Translations under genes and position numbers: made by a program
Shown here: positions 54,347 through 62,638 of the stretch, in pieces
Layout of the letters: the number at the start of each line of letters is the position of its first letter
Numbering within the stretch: the first letter of the stretch is position 1
Origin: CAMLIZ01 sp036231905
GTDB lineage: Bacteria > Pseudomonadota > Gammaproteobacteria > Burkholderiales > Burkholderiaceae_C
DNA length: 64,000 nt
Assembly (NCBI RefSeq): GCF_036231905.1
Contig: NZ_JAZARE010000010.1
Coordinates: forward strand, 124,001 to 188,000
Direction: 5' to 3'
Notes under the pieces: generated by a model
Databases searched by the model: none
The model's input: the letters and a program-made list of their open reading frames with translations, nothing else
What the model was told of the DNA's origin: nothing

Positions 54347-55084
54347 ATGGCCGTCAAGGTCCTCATCCTGGAAGACAACCCTGTCGCGCGCAGCTTCCTG
54401 TGCCGCGTCGTGCGGGAAAGTTTCAGCGATGCCATCGTCATCACCGAAGCCGGTGATCTGGAAAGTGCACGCCGGCACATCAGCCTGACCGGCGGGCCCC
54501 GTGGCCTGCATGGGGTGGACCCGTTCAAGCTGATCCTGGTGGACCTGGAGCTGCCCGACGGCAACGGCATGGAGCTGCTTACCGAGCTGGCCCACTACCC
54601 GGCCACCAAGATCGTCACCACGCTCTATTCCGACGACGACCACCTGTTCCCGGCGCTGCAGCGGGGCGCCGACGGCTACCTGCTGAAGGAAGACCGCTTC
54701 GAGGTGCTGGTGGAGGAGCTGCAGAAGATCGTGCGCGGCCAGCCGCCCTTGTCGCCAGCCATCGCGCGCCGCCTGCTCACCCACTTCCGCAGCGGCTCCG
54801 GCGGTGAGGCGCAGGCGCCGGACTCCGGCTTTGCGTCGTTGCAGGGCTTCCAGACCAGCCGTCCGGTGCCGATGGAAAAGCCGCTCGACCACGAACGCCT
54901 GACACCGCGCGAGAGCGAGGTGCTCACCTACCTGAGCAAGGGCTTCACGATCAAGGAGATCGCGAGCCTGATGGGCATCAAGTGGTTCACCGTCAACGAC
55001 CACATCAAGTCCATCTACAAGAAGCTGAACGTCTCCAGCCGCGCGGAAGCGGCGGTGCTCGCCAGCAAACAAGGCCTGGTCTAA
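54347..55084 (+). CDS. NarL/FixJ-family response regulator
   Basis: A 245-residue transcription factor: receiver domain with acidic pair E9/D10, phosphoacceptor D66 (LILVDLELPDG), and K114 (GYLLKED), then a LuxR-type helix-turn-helix (LTPRESEVLTYLSKGFTIKE, TVNDHIKSIYKKLNV). A loop of about ten extra residues before D66 (SLTGGPRGLHGVDP) is unusual. It is followed 36 bp later by its likely partner kinase. The ATG at 54347 has a GGGGAG Shine-Dalgarno. Targets are unknown. Confidence 0.93.
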   Translation: MAVKVLILEDNPVARSFLCRVVRESFSDAIVITEAGDLESARRHISLTGGPRGLHGVDPFKLILVDLELPDGNGMELLTELAHYPATKIVTTLYSDDDHLFPALQRGADGYLLKEDRFEVLVEELQKIVRGQPPLSPAIARRLLTHFRSGSGGEAQAPDSGFASLQGFQTSRPVPMEKPLDHERLTPRESEVLTYLSKGFTIKEIASLMGIKWFTVNDHIKSIYKKLNVSSRAEAAVLASKQGLV

Positions 55085-55120
55085 GGCGACGCACCGGCGC
55101 AGCGCGACGCCGTTTCCGCC

Positions 55121-57379
55121 ATGGCCGCGCATCCGTCCCCCGCCAGCGAATTCGCCTCCACCGGCGCGGATTCCGTCTTCGATGCCAGCACGCTGGAGCG
55201 CACGCTGGGGCAGCGCCTGCATCCCGCGCGCTGGATCGGCTGGCGCCTGCGGCTGCTGCTGGCCGCTGCGCTGCTTGGTTCCGTCGGGCTGTTCCTGCTG
55301 ATCCGTGATCTCACGGCAATCGCCCATGTGGACGCGGTGTGGCGCGCCAACTCCCAGGGCCAGCTCGAACTGGTGGCGTCCAACGACCCGCGGCTGCAGG
55401 CGCTGGAAGGGCATCAGCTGCTCGGGATCGCCGGTGCCGATGGCGCCGTGCTGGTGGTGGATTCCCTTGCACTGCAGCGCTCGCCGCGCTGGCTGATCGA
55501 CGACGCACAGCGGGTGCGCCATGCCCAGCTGCAGGATCGCCTGGCGCAGCTGTTCAGCCAACCCGAGGTGCGCCTGTTCTTCCGTGACGGCGCCATGGTG
55601 GAGATGAAGCCGCAAGCCCGCGGCGCCGGTGGCCTGGGGGCGCTGTTCTGGCTGCTGTGCGCGCTGGCGCTGGTGCTGTACCTGATCGGCATGGTGGTGG
55701 TGCTGGCACGGCCCACCGTGCGCAATCTGATCTATGCGCTGATGGCGCTGTGCCAGTGCGGCAACCTGTTGTTCATCGCGATCGAGTCCGCGCCCGGCCT
55801 CGGCATGCCGGCGGGCTTTGCGCGCTGGGACCTGCTGGCGCGCATTGCGTTCGACCTCGTCACCGGAGCGGCGCTGGTGCATGCCACTTCCGTGCACCCC
55901 CGTGTGCTGCCCGGCCGCCGCATCGTCAGCGGGCTGGCCTGGCTGGTGGCCCTGGTGCTCATCAGCGCCACCGCGGCCGGCGTGGTGCCGCAGCTGTGGT
56001 GGCAGGTGCAGGGCGCCACCATCGGCTACGGCGTGGCCGCCATCATCCTGCTCAGCTGGTCGTACCGCATCGAGCCGAATCCCTTCGCCATCGTGTTGCG
56101 GCGCTTTGGCGTGGTGGGCCTGGGCACGCTGATGCTGCTCACGGTGGCGATCTGGGTGGCCGACCGCCAGCCGGGCATGCAGTTCAACATCGCAGCGGTC
56201 GGCTCGGTGATCTGGTACGTGTTCCTCGCGTCGCTGCTGCTGCTGGTGCCCTTCCTGTCGCGCTCGCAGCAGGTGATGCGGGAGTTCTCGATGCTGGCGG
56301 GCATCAGCACGGTGGCCACCTCGCTGGACCTGCTGTTCGTCGCCGTGTTCTCGCTCGGCCAGTTCGCCTCGCTCACGCTGTCGCTGTTCCTGTCGCTGGG
56401 TGTGTATGCCGGCGCGCGGCAGTGGATCCTGAACCAGATGCTCGGCAACCACATGCTCACCACCGAGCGCATGTTCGAACAGCTGTACCGCATCGCGCGC
56501 GAGGTGGAGGCCCATCCCGAGAAGACCGGCGAGCTGCTCTCACGCCTGCTGCGCGAGCTGTTCGAGCCGCTGGAGGTGATGCAGATCGAGCGCTTCTCGC
56601 GCCACACCCGGGTGGTGGGCGACGGCTCCACCATGCTGGTACCGGTGCCCGCGCTGGCAGAAGACGCGGACACCCAGCCGCGCGCGGTGGTGCTGCGCTT
56701 TGCGCACCGCGGCAAGCGCATGTTCACGCTGGAGGACGCACGGCTCACCGACCGCATCGTGGAGCAGCTGCGCCGCGCCGTGGCCTTTGACAAGGCGGTG
56801 GAACAAGGCCGCAGCGAAGAGCGGGCGCGCATCGCGCAGGACCTGCACGACGACATCGGTGCCCGCCTGCTGACGCTGATGTACAAGGCCTCCAATCCGG
56901 AGATGGAGGATTACGTCCGCCACACGCTGCAGGACCTGAAGACGCTGACGCGGGGGCTGGCTGCGTCCAGCCACCGGCTCACGCACGCGGCGGCTGAGTG
57001 GAAGGCCGACATCACGCAGCGGCTGTCGGCCGCGCACTGCGACCTGCACTGGTCCTTCAGCTGCGACCGCGACCTGGTGCTCACCGTGGTGCAGTGGTCG
57101 GCGCTCACGCGCATGCTGCGCGAGCTGGTGAGCAACACGATCTCGCATTCGCAGGCCAGCCAGGTGGACATCGACATCCTGTTCGAGGGCGACGTTTTCA
57201 CCCTGCGCGTCAGTGATGACGGCATCGGCCGCAATCCGCAGAGCTGGTCGCACGGACTGGGCCTGGGTGGCGTGCGCAAACGCGTGAAGCTGCTGGGCGG
57301 CGAGGTGGAATGGCGCGACAACCAGCCGCGCGGCATCTGCTGCTCGGTGCGCATCCGCGAGCTGTCGGCGCAGAAATGA
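55121..57379 (+). CDS. Multi-TM sensor histidine kinase (HisKA_3 type)
   Basis: A 752-residue membrane sensor. TM1 (~43-62) is followed by a ~100-residue probably periplasmic region with a PDZ-like look (LQALEGHQLLGIAGADGAVL). About seven to eight hydrophobic helices follow (~170-440), then a cytoplasmic GAF-like segment. The HisKA_3 box RIAQDLHDDIGARLL carries H576. The HATPase has an N box (LRELVSNTISHS) and DDGIGRN...GLGLGGVRKRV. It probably phosphorylates the NarL-type regulator encoded just upstream. The ligand is unknown. Confidence 0.88.
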   Translation: MAAHPSPASEFASTGADSVFDASTLERTLGQRLHPARWIGWRLRLLLAAALLGSVGLFLLIRDLTAIAHVDAVWRANSQGQLELVASNDPRLQALEGHQLLGIAGADGAVLVVDSLALQRSPRWLIDDAQRVRHAQLQDRLAQLFSQPEVRLFFRDGAMVEMKPQARGAGGLGALFWLLCALALVLYLIGMVVVLARPTVRNLIYALMALCQCGNLLFIAIESAPGLGMPAGFARWDLLARIAFDLVTGAALVHATSVHPRVLPGRRIVSGLAWLVALVLISATAAGVVPQLWWQVQGATIGYGVAAIILLSWSYRIEPNPFAIVLRRFGVVGLGTLMLLTVAIWVADRQPGMQFNIAAVGSVIWYVFLASLLLLVPFLSRSQQVMREFSMLAGISTVATSLDLLFVAVFSLGQFASLTLSLFLSLGVYAGARQWILNQMLGNHMLTTERMFEQLYRIAREVEAHPEKTGELLSRLLRELFEPLEVMQIERFSRHTRVVGDGSTMLVPVPALAEDADTQPRAVVLRFAHRGKRMFTLEDARLTDRIVEQLRRAVAFDKAVEQGRSEERARIAQDLHDDIGARLLTLMYKASNPEMEDYVRHTLQDLKTLTRGLAASSHRLTHAAAEWKADITQRLSAAHCDLHWSFSCDRDLVLTVVQWSALTRMLRELVSNTISHSQASQVDIDILFEGDVFTLRVSDDGIGRNPQSWSHGLGLGGVRKRVKLLGGEVEWRDNQPRGICCSVRIRELSAQK

Positions 57380-57382
57380 CAA

Positions 57383-57400
57383 CGCGCCCGGGAGGGCGCG
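57383..57400. terminator. GC hairpin between the sensor kinase and tRNA-His
   Basis: CGCGCCC-GGGA-GGGCGCG, a perfect 7-bp stem, directly after the kinase stop and just downstream of the convergent tRNA-His gene. No T tract on either strand. Confidence 0.45.
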
Positions 57401-57417
57401 TCGTCAAGGGTGTTCGG

Positions 57418-57493
57418 TGGGGTGGCTGATGGGACTCGAACCCACGACGACCAGAATCACAATCTGGGACTCTACCAACTGAGCTACAGCCAC
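57418..57493 (-). tRNA. tRNA-His (GTG anticodon)
   Basis: Minus-strand cloverleaf with acceptor GTGGCTG/CAGCCAC, D-arm GTAGCTCAGTTGGTAGAG, anticodon loop with GTG (CAGATTGTGATTCTG) and T-arm GTGGGTTCGAGTCCCAT. An encoded CCA end is present. Base 57494 supplies the G-1 that pairs with discriminator C73, the identity element of tRNA-His. Confidence 0.96.
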
Positions 57494-57509
57494 CGCAGCG
57501 GAGTCCGCG

Positions 57510-57515
57510 ATTATA
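57510..57515 (-). promoter_or_regulatory. -10 box of tRNA-His
   Basis: Minus-strand TATAAT followed by a GC-rich discriminator CGCGG, about 16 nt upstream of the tRNA 5' end. No consensus -35. GC-rich discriminators at tRNA promoters are typical of stringent control. Confidence 0.5.
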
Positions 57516-57672
57516 GCCTCGGATTGGCCCGGTTTGTCGTGTTGCGTTGCGATGCTGGCGCCCGGCCATCGCGCACGCCGATTGCCGAGGGAAGGCAAGC
57601 CCCGCCACTGATGGAGTTCACCATGCCTTCCCCGTCCCGCGATCCGGCCCGGTGCCGGCAAGGAGGCCGACG

Positions 57673-57867
57673 ATGGCGCAGATGATGCCTTCCCTGCCCC
57701 GCACACCGTGGATCAACCTGTGCGCGCTGCAGCTGATCCGCTTGCGGCCGGACGTGCCCCCCGAGACCTTGCTGCTCGTCGCCACGCTGCTGTGGAACGA
57801 ATCGCCCGAGCTGCCGCCGCAGGAGGCGGCTCTGCAGGAAGCCCGGGAGTGGACTGCCCTGCACTGA
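57673..57867 (+). CDS. Small hypothetical protein
   Basis: A 64-residue ORF starting at an ATG preceded by a strong AGGAGG Shine-Dalgarno (spacing 6). The product contains INLCALQLIRLRPDVPPETL and LLWNESPELPPQEAAL; it is mildly acidic, with no membrane segment or known motif. I do not recognise it. It lies alone between tRNA-His and the convergent ppiD. The ribosome-binding site is the main support. Confidence 0.5.
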   Translation: MAQMMPSLPRTPWINLCALQLIRLRPDVPPETLLLVATLLWNESPELPPQEAALQEAREWTALH

Positions 57868-57916
57868 GGAAGGTGGACGCCGCGGCGTAGCGCGGCGCAC
57901 CGGTCAGCGCAGCGCG

Positions 57917-59863
57917 TCAGCGTGATGCTGCGGATGCGGCGCTGTCCGCCGAGCCGGCCTTGGCCGTGTCAGCCTTGATCTCCGTCTTGTAGCGCGCCTT
58001 TAGCGCGGCCAGGTAGGCTTGCGTTTCCGCGTTGGCCCAGGCTTGCGCGTAACGAGGCTGCAAACCTTTCAGCTCTTCCGACGCCGCGTCAGGCGCCTGC
58101 ACCTTGTTGAGCCGCACCACCGCATAACCCTGGTCCCCCAGGTCCACGCCCAGCGGCGCAGGCAGCTTGGCCGCATCGGCCTTCATCACCGCGTCCACCA
58201 CCGGGCGGGGCAGGTTCTCGGGCTTGATGCGCGACACGGCCACCGGCTGGCCCAGGCCTGCCGTATCGCTGCCTTGCTTGAGCTGCGCCAGGCGTGCCTC
58301 GCCGTCCTTGCGCGCCAGGGCGGCGGCTTGGGCTGCGGCCACGCGTTCACGCACCCGGTCCTTCACCTCGGCCAGCGGCAGCACGTGTGCCGCGGTGTAC
58401 TGCACCACCCGCGCCGCCGCCAGCTGGTTGGGCCCCACCTCCACCGCCTGGGTGTTGCGCTTGTTGCGCAGCGCGTCGGCACTGAACACCGCCTCCACGA
58501 ACTTGTCCGAGGACAGCGGGCCGTTGCCAGGCGGCAAGGTGGCATGCTGGATGGTGGCGGTCTTCTTCTCGAGCTTGAGCTTGTCGATCACCGGCTGCAG
58601 GGTGTCGGGCTGCTCGTACACGGTGTTGGTGAACTGCTCCGCGGCTTCGGCGTACTTGCGCTGCGCGAGCTGCTTCTTCACCTCGTCCTCGATGCTGGCT
58701 CGCACGGCCTCCAACGGCTTCTTGTCGCCGCCGCGCACTTCCTCGAGCTTGATGATGTGGAAGCCGAAGTCGCTTTCAACCACGTTGCTGATGTCGCCCG
58801 GCTTGAGCGCAAAGGCCGCATCGGAGAACGGCTTGACCATGGCTTCGTGGTTGAAGAAACCGAGCTCGCCGCCCTGCTCCCTGGAGCCCGGGTCTTCCGA
58901 ATTCTTCTTCGCCACGTCCGCGAATGCAGCCGGGTTCTTGCGCACTTCAGCGAGCAGGCTTTCGGCCTTCGCCTTGGCCTTCGCGCGGTCGGCGGCAGGC
59001 ATGTCCTTGTCCGCCTTGATCAGGATGTGTGCCGCGCGGCGCTCTTCCGGCACGGCATAGCGCTTCTCGTTCTGCTGGTAGTAGTCCTGCAGCTCCTTGT
59101 CGGAGACCGTGACGCCCTTCTTCAGCGCTTCCAGGTCCAGCACCACATATTCGATGGCGGCCTGCTCCGGCGCGCGGAACTGCTCCTGGTTCGCCGGGTT
59201 CTTGTAGTAGGCCTCGATGTCCGCATCAGTGGGGTTCACCTTGGCCAGGTAGTCCTTGGTGTCGAAGCGCTGCACCTGCACCTCGCGCTGCTGCAGCAGG
59301 GCATCCAGGCCGGTCTTGGAGACGCTGGAGGGCGCGAGCACCGTGGCGCCGATGCCATCGATCACCTGGCGCAAAGCGAGGTCTTGCCGCATGCGCGACT
59401 CGAAGATCGCGGGTGTCATGCCCTGTGCGTTCAACAGCTGTTCGTAGCGCGCCTTGTCGATCGAACCGTCCGGGTTGCGCAGCGGTGCCAGCTCCGGCAT
59501 GGTGCGCAGCGCGTGCAACAGGCGCTGGTCGGTGGTGGCCAGGTGCAGGTCGTTCGCCGCCGTGGCCAGCACACGCTCGCGCACCAGCTGCTCCAGCGTC
59601 TGCTGCTTCATCTCCGGCGTGTCGAACATCTTCACGTCCAGGGTGGGCATCTGCGCGCGCATGCGCTCGATCTGGCGCTGGTGGGCCGCGTCCCATTCGG
59701 TCTGCGTGATGGCCTGGCCGTTCACCTTGGCCACCGTGGCGTTGCCGCTTTCGGTGAAACGGTTGTAGCCCTGGACGCCGAAACCGATGACGAAGGAGGG
59801 AACAATCACCAGCAGCAGCAGGAACTGCAGCAGCTTGGTGTGCGTGCGAACGAATTCGAACAT
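57917..59863 (-). CDS. ppiD: Periplasmic folding chaperone PpiD
   Basis: A 648-residue inner-membrane-anchored, SurA-like chaperone near the SecYEG exit. One N-terminal TM (FLLLLVIVPSFVIGFGVQGY) leads to a SurA_N-type domain (ANVAKVNGQAITQTEWDAAH region). A parvulin peptidyl-prolyl isomerase domain follows at about 265-365 (RRAAHILIKAD, SRE-QGGELGFF, VVESDFGFHIIKLEEV), then a second C-terminal parvulin-like region. It lies downstream of hupB and tRNA-Val, a conserved betaproteobacterial order. A terminator-like hairpin is found in its leader. Confidence 0.95.
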   Translation of the reverse strand: MFEFVRTHTKLLQFLLLLVIVPSFVIGFGVQGYNRFTESGNATVAKVNGQAITQTEWDAAHQRQIERMRAQMPTLDVKMFDTPEMKQQTLEQLVRERVLATAANDLHLATTDQRLLHALRTMPELAPLRNPDGSIDKARYEQLLNAQGMTPAIFESRMRQDLALRQVIDGIGATVLAPSSVSKTGLDALLQQREVQVQRFDTKDYLAKVNPTDADIEAYYKNPANQEQFRAPEQAAIEYVVLDLEALKKGVTVSDKELQDYYQQNEKRYAVPEERRAAHILIKADKDMPAADRAKAKAKAESLLAEVRKNPAAFADVAKKNSEDPGSREQGGELGFFNHEAMVKPFSDAAFALKPGDISNVVESDFGFHIIKLEEVRGGDKKPLEAVRASIEDEVKKQLAQRKYAEAAEQFTNTVYEQPDTLQPVIDKLKLEKKTATIQHATLPPGNGPLSSDKFVEAVFSADALRNKRNTQAVEVGPNQLAAARVVQYTAAHVLPLAEVKDRVRERVAAAQAAALARKDGEARLAQLKQGSDTAGLGQPVAVSRIKPENLPRPVVDAVMKADAAKLPAPLGVDLGDQGYAVVRLNKVQAPDAASEELKGLQPRYAQAWANAETQAYLAALKARYKTEIKADTAKAGSADSAASAASR

Positions 59864-59882
59864 GGAGACCTCAGATGCGACA

Positions 59883-59904
59883 AAGGCGAACCAGGGTTCG
59901 CCTT
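59883..59904 (-). terminator. Hairpin in the ppiD leader
   Basis: AAGGCGAAC-CCTG-GTTCGCCTT, a perfect 9-bp stem followed by T-G on the minus strand, 20 nt before the ppiD ATG and after the possible ppiD -10. It could terminate hupB/tRNA-Val transcription or attenuate ppiD. Confidence 0.55.
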
Positions 59905-59952
59905 GTGTCTTTGATGGGGCTGCAAGAGTGCCCCGTTGGCGCGTCGGCCGCG

Positions 59953-59958
59953 GATTCT
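59953..59958 (-). promoter_or_regulatory. Possible -10 box of ppiD
   Basis: Minus-strand TAGAAT followed by CCGCGG, a 12-base string identical to the dnaX promoter sequence. It lies between tRNA-Val and ppiD and predicts a leader of about 80 nt. Confidence 0.4.
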
Positions 59959-59992
59959 AGCGGAGCGACGGCCGGCTGCGAGGGGGGTTCGG

Positions 59993-60068
59993 GTGGTGGG
60001 TGCTGACGGGTTCGAACCGCCGACCTACGCCTTGTAAGGGCGCCGCTCTACCAGCTGAGCTAAGCACC
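59993..60068 (-). tRNA. tRNA-Val (TAC anticodon)
   Basis: Minus-strand tRNA with acceptor GGGTGCT/AGCACCC, D-arm TAGCTCAGCTGGTAGAG, anticodon loop CTTACAA (TAC) and T-arm GGCGGTTCGAACCCGTC. The CCA end is encoded. It lies 46 bp downstream of hupB, probably on the same transcript. Confidence 0.96.
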
Positions 60069-60114
60069 CGTGTGTCGATTCCAGAGAATGGAAGCGCCGG
60101 GTACCCGAGTGCGC

Positions 60115-60387
60115 TTACTTGAGCGCGTCCTTCAGCGCCTTGCCGGCGCGGAACTTGGGCACCTTGGCGGCCTTGATCTTGATGGTGTCGCCGGTGCGCG
60201 GATTGCGGCCGCTGCGGGCCGCACGCTTGGTGACGGAGAAGGTGCCGAAACCGACCAGCGACACGGAGTTGCCTTTTTTCAGCGTCGCTTTCACACCGCC
60301 GATGACGGCTTCCAAGGCGCGGCCAGCCGCTGCTTTGGAGATGTCCGCCTGCATCGCGATGTGGTCAATCAGTTCACTCTTGTTCAC
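60115..60387 (-). CDS. hupB: DNA-binding protein HU
   Basis: A 90-residue histone-like protein that bends DNA and compacts the nucleoid. VNKSELIDHIA start, GFGTFSV core and the beta-arm RSGRNPRTGDTIKI with the conserved RNPRTG; typical length. The GTG at 60387 is chosen because it gives the family start and follows a GAGGGGG Shine-Dalgarno; an upstream ATG adds six residues. A near-consensus promoter lies about 90 bp upstream, and tRNA-Val and ppiD are downstream. Confidence 0.97.
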   Translation of the reverse strand: MNKSELIDHIAMQADISKAAAGRALEAVIGGVKATLKKGNSVSLVGFGTFSVTKRAARSGRNPRTGDTIKIKAAKVPKFRAGKALKDALK

Positions 60388-60473
60388 GTAGGTACCCCCT
60401 CTCAAGGTGTCTCGACGAAGTGTTCGGTGGAGTGCCGGATGGCGCGGTGCCGCGGGGCAGTTCTGCTCGATTC

Positions 60474-60502
60474 ATTACAGCGGCGCGTCCTGGCAGTGTC
60501 AA
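60474..60502 (-). promoter_or_regulatory. Sigma-70 promoter of hupB
   Basis: Minus-strand TTGACA (60502-60497), a 17-bp spacer and TGTAAT (60479-60474): a perfect -35, optimal spacing and a 5/6 -10 match. This is the best promoter in the window. It predicts a start near 60467 and a leader of about 80 nt. The rest of the 245-bp gap to the EamA gene shows nothing else distinct. Confidence 0.8.
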
Positions 60503-60632
60503 GCGCGGAAGCGGATTCTATGCGGATTCACCACCCCCTCCGGGGGGCAAAAGTGCACGCGTTATCTCGCTTGACAGCCTGCAGGGCGTGGGCTGCTTTG
60601 CGGCACCGATACGCTGTTGCGCAGCGACGCCC

Positions 60633-61544
60633 TCATGGGCCTGCGGGTGCCGATGACGTCGCCGCCGGCTCGCGCACGACCAGGGCCACGCCGATCGCGG
60701 TGAGCGCAAGCCCCGCAAGCACCGGCGCCGACAGGGCTTCGCCGAACAGCCACCAGGCCTGCAGCGCGGTGCAGGGTGGCACGAGGTACAGCAGGCTGGT
60801 CACGCGCGTGGCCGCGCCGCGCTGGATGAGCAGGAACAGCAGCGAACTGCCGCCCAGCGTGAGGCACAGCACCGACCATGCCAGCGCACCCACCAGCTCG
60901 GGATGCCAGCGCATCGGCTCGTCCTCCAGCAGCGCCAGCGGTGCTGTCACCGCCAGTGCGGCGACGAGCTGCACGAGGGTCGCAGTGCGCACGTCGTTGC
61001 TGCGTACAAAGCGCTTCTGGTACAGCGTGCCGACCGTGATGCTCACCAGCGCAAACACCGCCAGCATGAGGTTGCCTCCGGTCACCTCGCCGGCACCGAG
61101 CTTGCGCCACACCACCAGCAGCAATCCGGAAAGGCCAAGCAGCAGCCCCAGCCATTGCACCGGCCGCACGCGCTGCTCCTGCCCGGTCCAGGACACCCAC
61201 AGCGCGGTGAGCACCGGCTGCAAGCCGACCACCAGCGCCACCGTGCCCGCCGACAGGCCAGCCTTCACCGCCGCCCACACGCCACCGAGGTAACCAGCGT
61301 GGATGAGCATGCCGGTCACCGCCAGGTGCAGCCATTGCGTCGCACCGCGCGGCCACGTGGGGCGGCTGAACGCCACCCATACCAGGAACACCAGCACCGA
61401 CAGCGCATAACGCAGGCTGAGAAACCCCAGGGGCGGCGCATGCGGCATGCCGTATCGCGCCACAATGAAGCCGGTGCTCCAGATGAGCACGAACACAGCC
61501 GGCATGGCGCCCAGCAGGCGGGCGCGCGGGCTGGCCTGCGCCAC
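60633..61544 (-). CDS. EamA/DMT-family transporter
   Basis: A 303-residue inner-membrane protein with about ten hydrophobic helices in two EamA repeats (VFVLIWSTGFIVARYGMP near the start; LYLVPPCTALQAWWLFGEAL near the end). A drug or metabolite exporter of unknown substrate, distinct in sequence from the EamA protein at 45.6 kb. The GTG start at 61544 directly follows the pgsA stop (TAGGTG), so it is translationally coupled to pgsA. Confidence 0.88.
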   Translation of the reverse strand: MAQASPRARLLGAMPAVFVLIWSTGFIVARYGMPHAPPLGFLSLRYALSVLVFLVWVAFSRPTWPRGATQWLHLAVTGMLIHAGYLGGVWAAVKAGLSAGTVALVVGLQPVLTALWVSWTGQEQRVRPVQWLGLLLGLSGLLLVVWRKLGAGEVTGGNLMLAVFALVSITVGTLYQKRFVRSNDVRTATLVQLVAALAVTAPLALLEDEPMRWHPELVGALAWSVLCLTLGGSSLLFLLIQRGAATRVTSLLYLVPPCTALQAWWLFGEALSAPVLAGLALTAIGVALVVREPAATSSAPAGP

Positions 61545-62120
61545 CTACCTGGCCTTGGCCCGGATCTCGGGCAGCGCCTTGCGCAGGTAGTACACCATCG
61601 ACCAGATGGTGAGCACGGCGGCGATGTAGATCAGCACGGTGCCCCACATGCGGGTGTCGATGAGGCCCAGCACGGTGCGGTCCAGTAGCAGGAAGGGGAT
61701 AGCGATCATCTGCACCGTGGTCTTCACCTTGCCCAGCATGTGCACCGCCACGCTGCGCGAGGCGCCGATCTGGGCCATCCATTCGCGCAGCGCGGAGATG
61801 GCGATCTCCCGGCCGATGATCACCAGTGCCACCAGCGCGTCCACCCGCTGCAGGTGCACCAGCACGAGCAGGGTCGAACAGACCAGGAACTTGTCGGCCA
61901 CCGGGTCCAGGAAGGCACCGAAGGACGAGGTCTGGTTGAGCTTGCGCGCCAGGTAGCCGTCCAGCCAATCGGTGAGCGCGAACACGACGAACAGCACCGT
62001 CGCAATGAGGTTGCGCATGCCGGGCCCCAAGCTGTCGAGGGGCAGGTCGTACACCCCGACAATCAGGGGAATGCAGACGATGCGGGCCCAGGTGAGCAGG
62101 GTCGGGACGGTGAAGAACAT
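61545..62120 (-). CDS. pgsA: CDP-diacylglycerol--glycerol-3-phosphate 3-phosphatidyltransferase
   Basis: Makes phosphatidylglycerophosphate, the committed step to phosphatidylglycerol and cardiolipin, in the inner membrane. 191 residues with four or more helices and the CDP-alcohol phosphotransferase signature DWLDGYLAR...GAFLDPVADK, all catalytic aspartates present. The ATG at 62120 gives the family start MFFTVPTLLTWAR. It follows the lipoprotein gene by 20 bp. The uvrC-pgsA linkage is conserved. Confidence 0.97.
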   Translation of the reverse strand: MFFTVPTLLTWARIVCIPLIVGVYDLPLDSLGPGMRNLIATVLFVVFALTDWLDGYLARKLNQTSSFGAFLDPVADKFLVCSTLLVLVHLQRVDALVALVIIGREIAISALREWMAQIGASRSVAVHMLGKVKTTVQMIAIPFLLLDRTVLGLIDTRMWGTVLIYIAAVLTIWSMVYYLRKALPEIRAKAR

Positions 62121-62140
62121 CGGCCGATTATGGGGTGGCT

Positions 62141-62638
62141 TCACTCGTCCAGCGTTCGGGGCTTGAAGCGCCGGTCTTCGTCGAACAGGAACACCTCGGC
62201 AAACTTCCACGGTTTTTTCAGGTGCCGCATGTCGCCATACGGTGCGGCCCGGCGCACGGCATCGATGGCGATCTGCGTGGTGTCCTTGGCCTGGCGGGGC
62301 TGGCGCAGCACATGGATGTTGCGCACGCTGCCGTCGCTGTTGAGCTCGATCTCCAGCACCGGGATCGCCAGCAGCGGATCCGGTGCCGCCGTGGTGTAAG
62401 TGATGCCCGGGTTGGCGGCCACCATGCGCACCGCGGCCTGGCGCCTGAACTCGTCCCAGTTGCGCGCGGCCACCGGAGAGGCCAGTGCCACCGTAGCAGC
62501 TGTGCCGGACGACGACGGTGCAGCGTTCACCGGGGCCTGCGGCGCGTCCATCGGCGGCAGCGGCGAGGAGCCACAACCGGCCAGGAGCGCGGCGGCGGCC
62601 ACCACCATGCCGGCCAGGCGAAGTTCAGTGAAGCGCAC
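62141..62638 (-). CDS. Lipoprotein with TonB C-terminal-like domain
   Basis: A 165-residue predicted lipoprotein: short basic N-terminus, hydrophobic stretch and lipobox LLAGC, followed by an Ala/Pro/Ser-rich linker. The C-terminal ~100 residues (WDEFRRQAAVRMVAANPG, LLAIPVLEIELNSDGSVRNI, AIDAVRRAAPYGDM) resemble the TonB_C/energy-transducer fold, but there is no transmembrane anchor or TonB-box machinery nearby. Function unknown; an envelope protein by location. The GTG at 62638 has a GAGGAG Shine-Dalgarno inside the end of uvrC, overlapping it by 14 nt. Confidence 0.82.
   Translation of the reverse strand: MRFTELRLAGMVVAAAALLAGCGSSPLPPMDAPQAPVNAAPSSSGTAATVALASPVAARNWDEFRRQAAVRMVAANPGITYTTAAPDPLLAIPVLEIELNSDGSVRNIHVLRQPRQAKDTTQIAIDAVRRAAPYGDMRHLKKPWKFAEVFLFDEDRRFKPRTLDE

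Noticed and set aside
53003..56515. Minus-strand ORF of 1170 codons
   Set aside because: Runs antisense through the oxidoreductase, response regulator and sensor kinase genes, which have clear domains. The product is His/Gln-rich noise.
57410..57685. 91-codon plus-strand ORF overlapping tRNA-His
   Set aside because: Its first third is the antisense of the tRNA and it has no Shine-Dalgarno; the tRNA fold explains the sequence.
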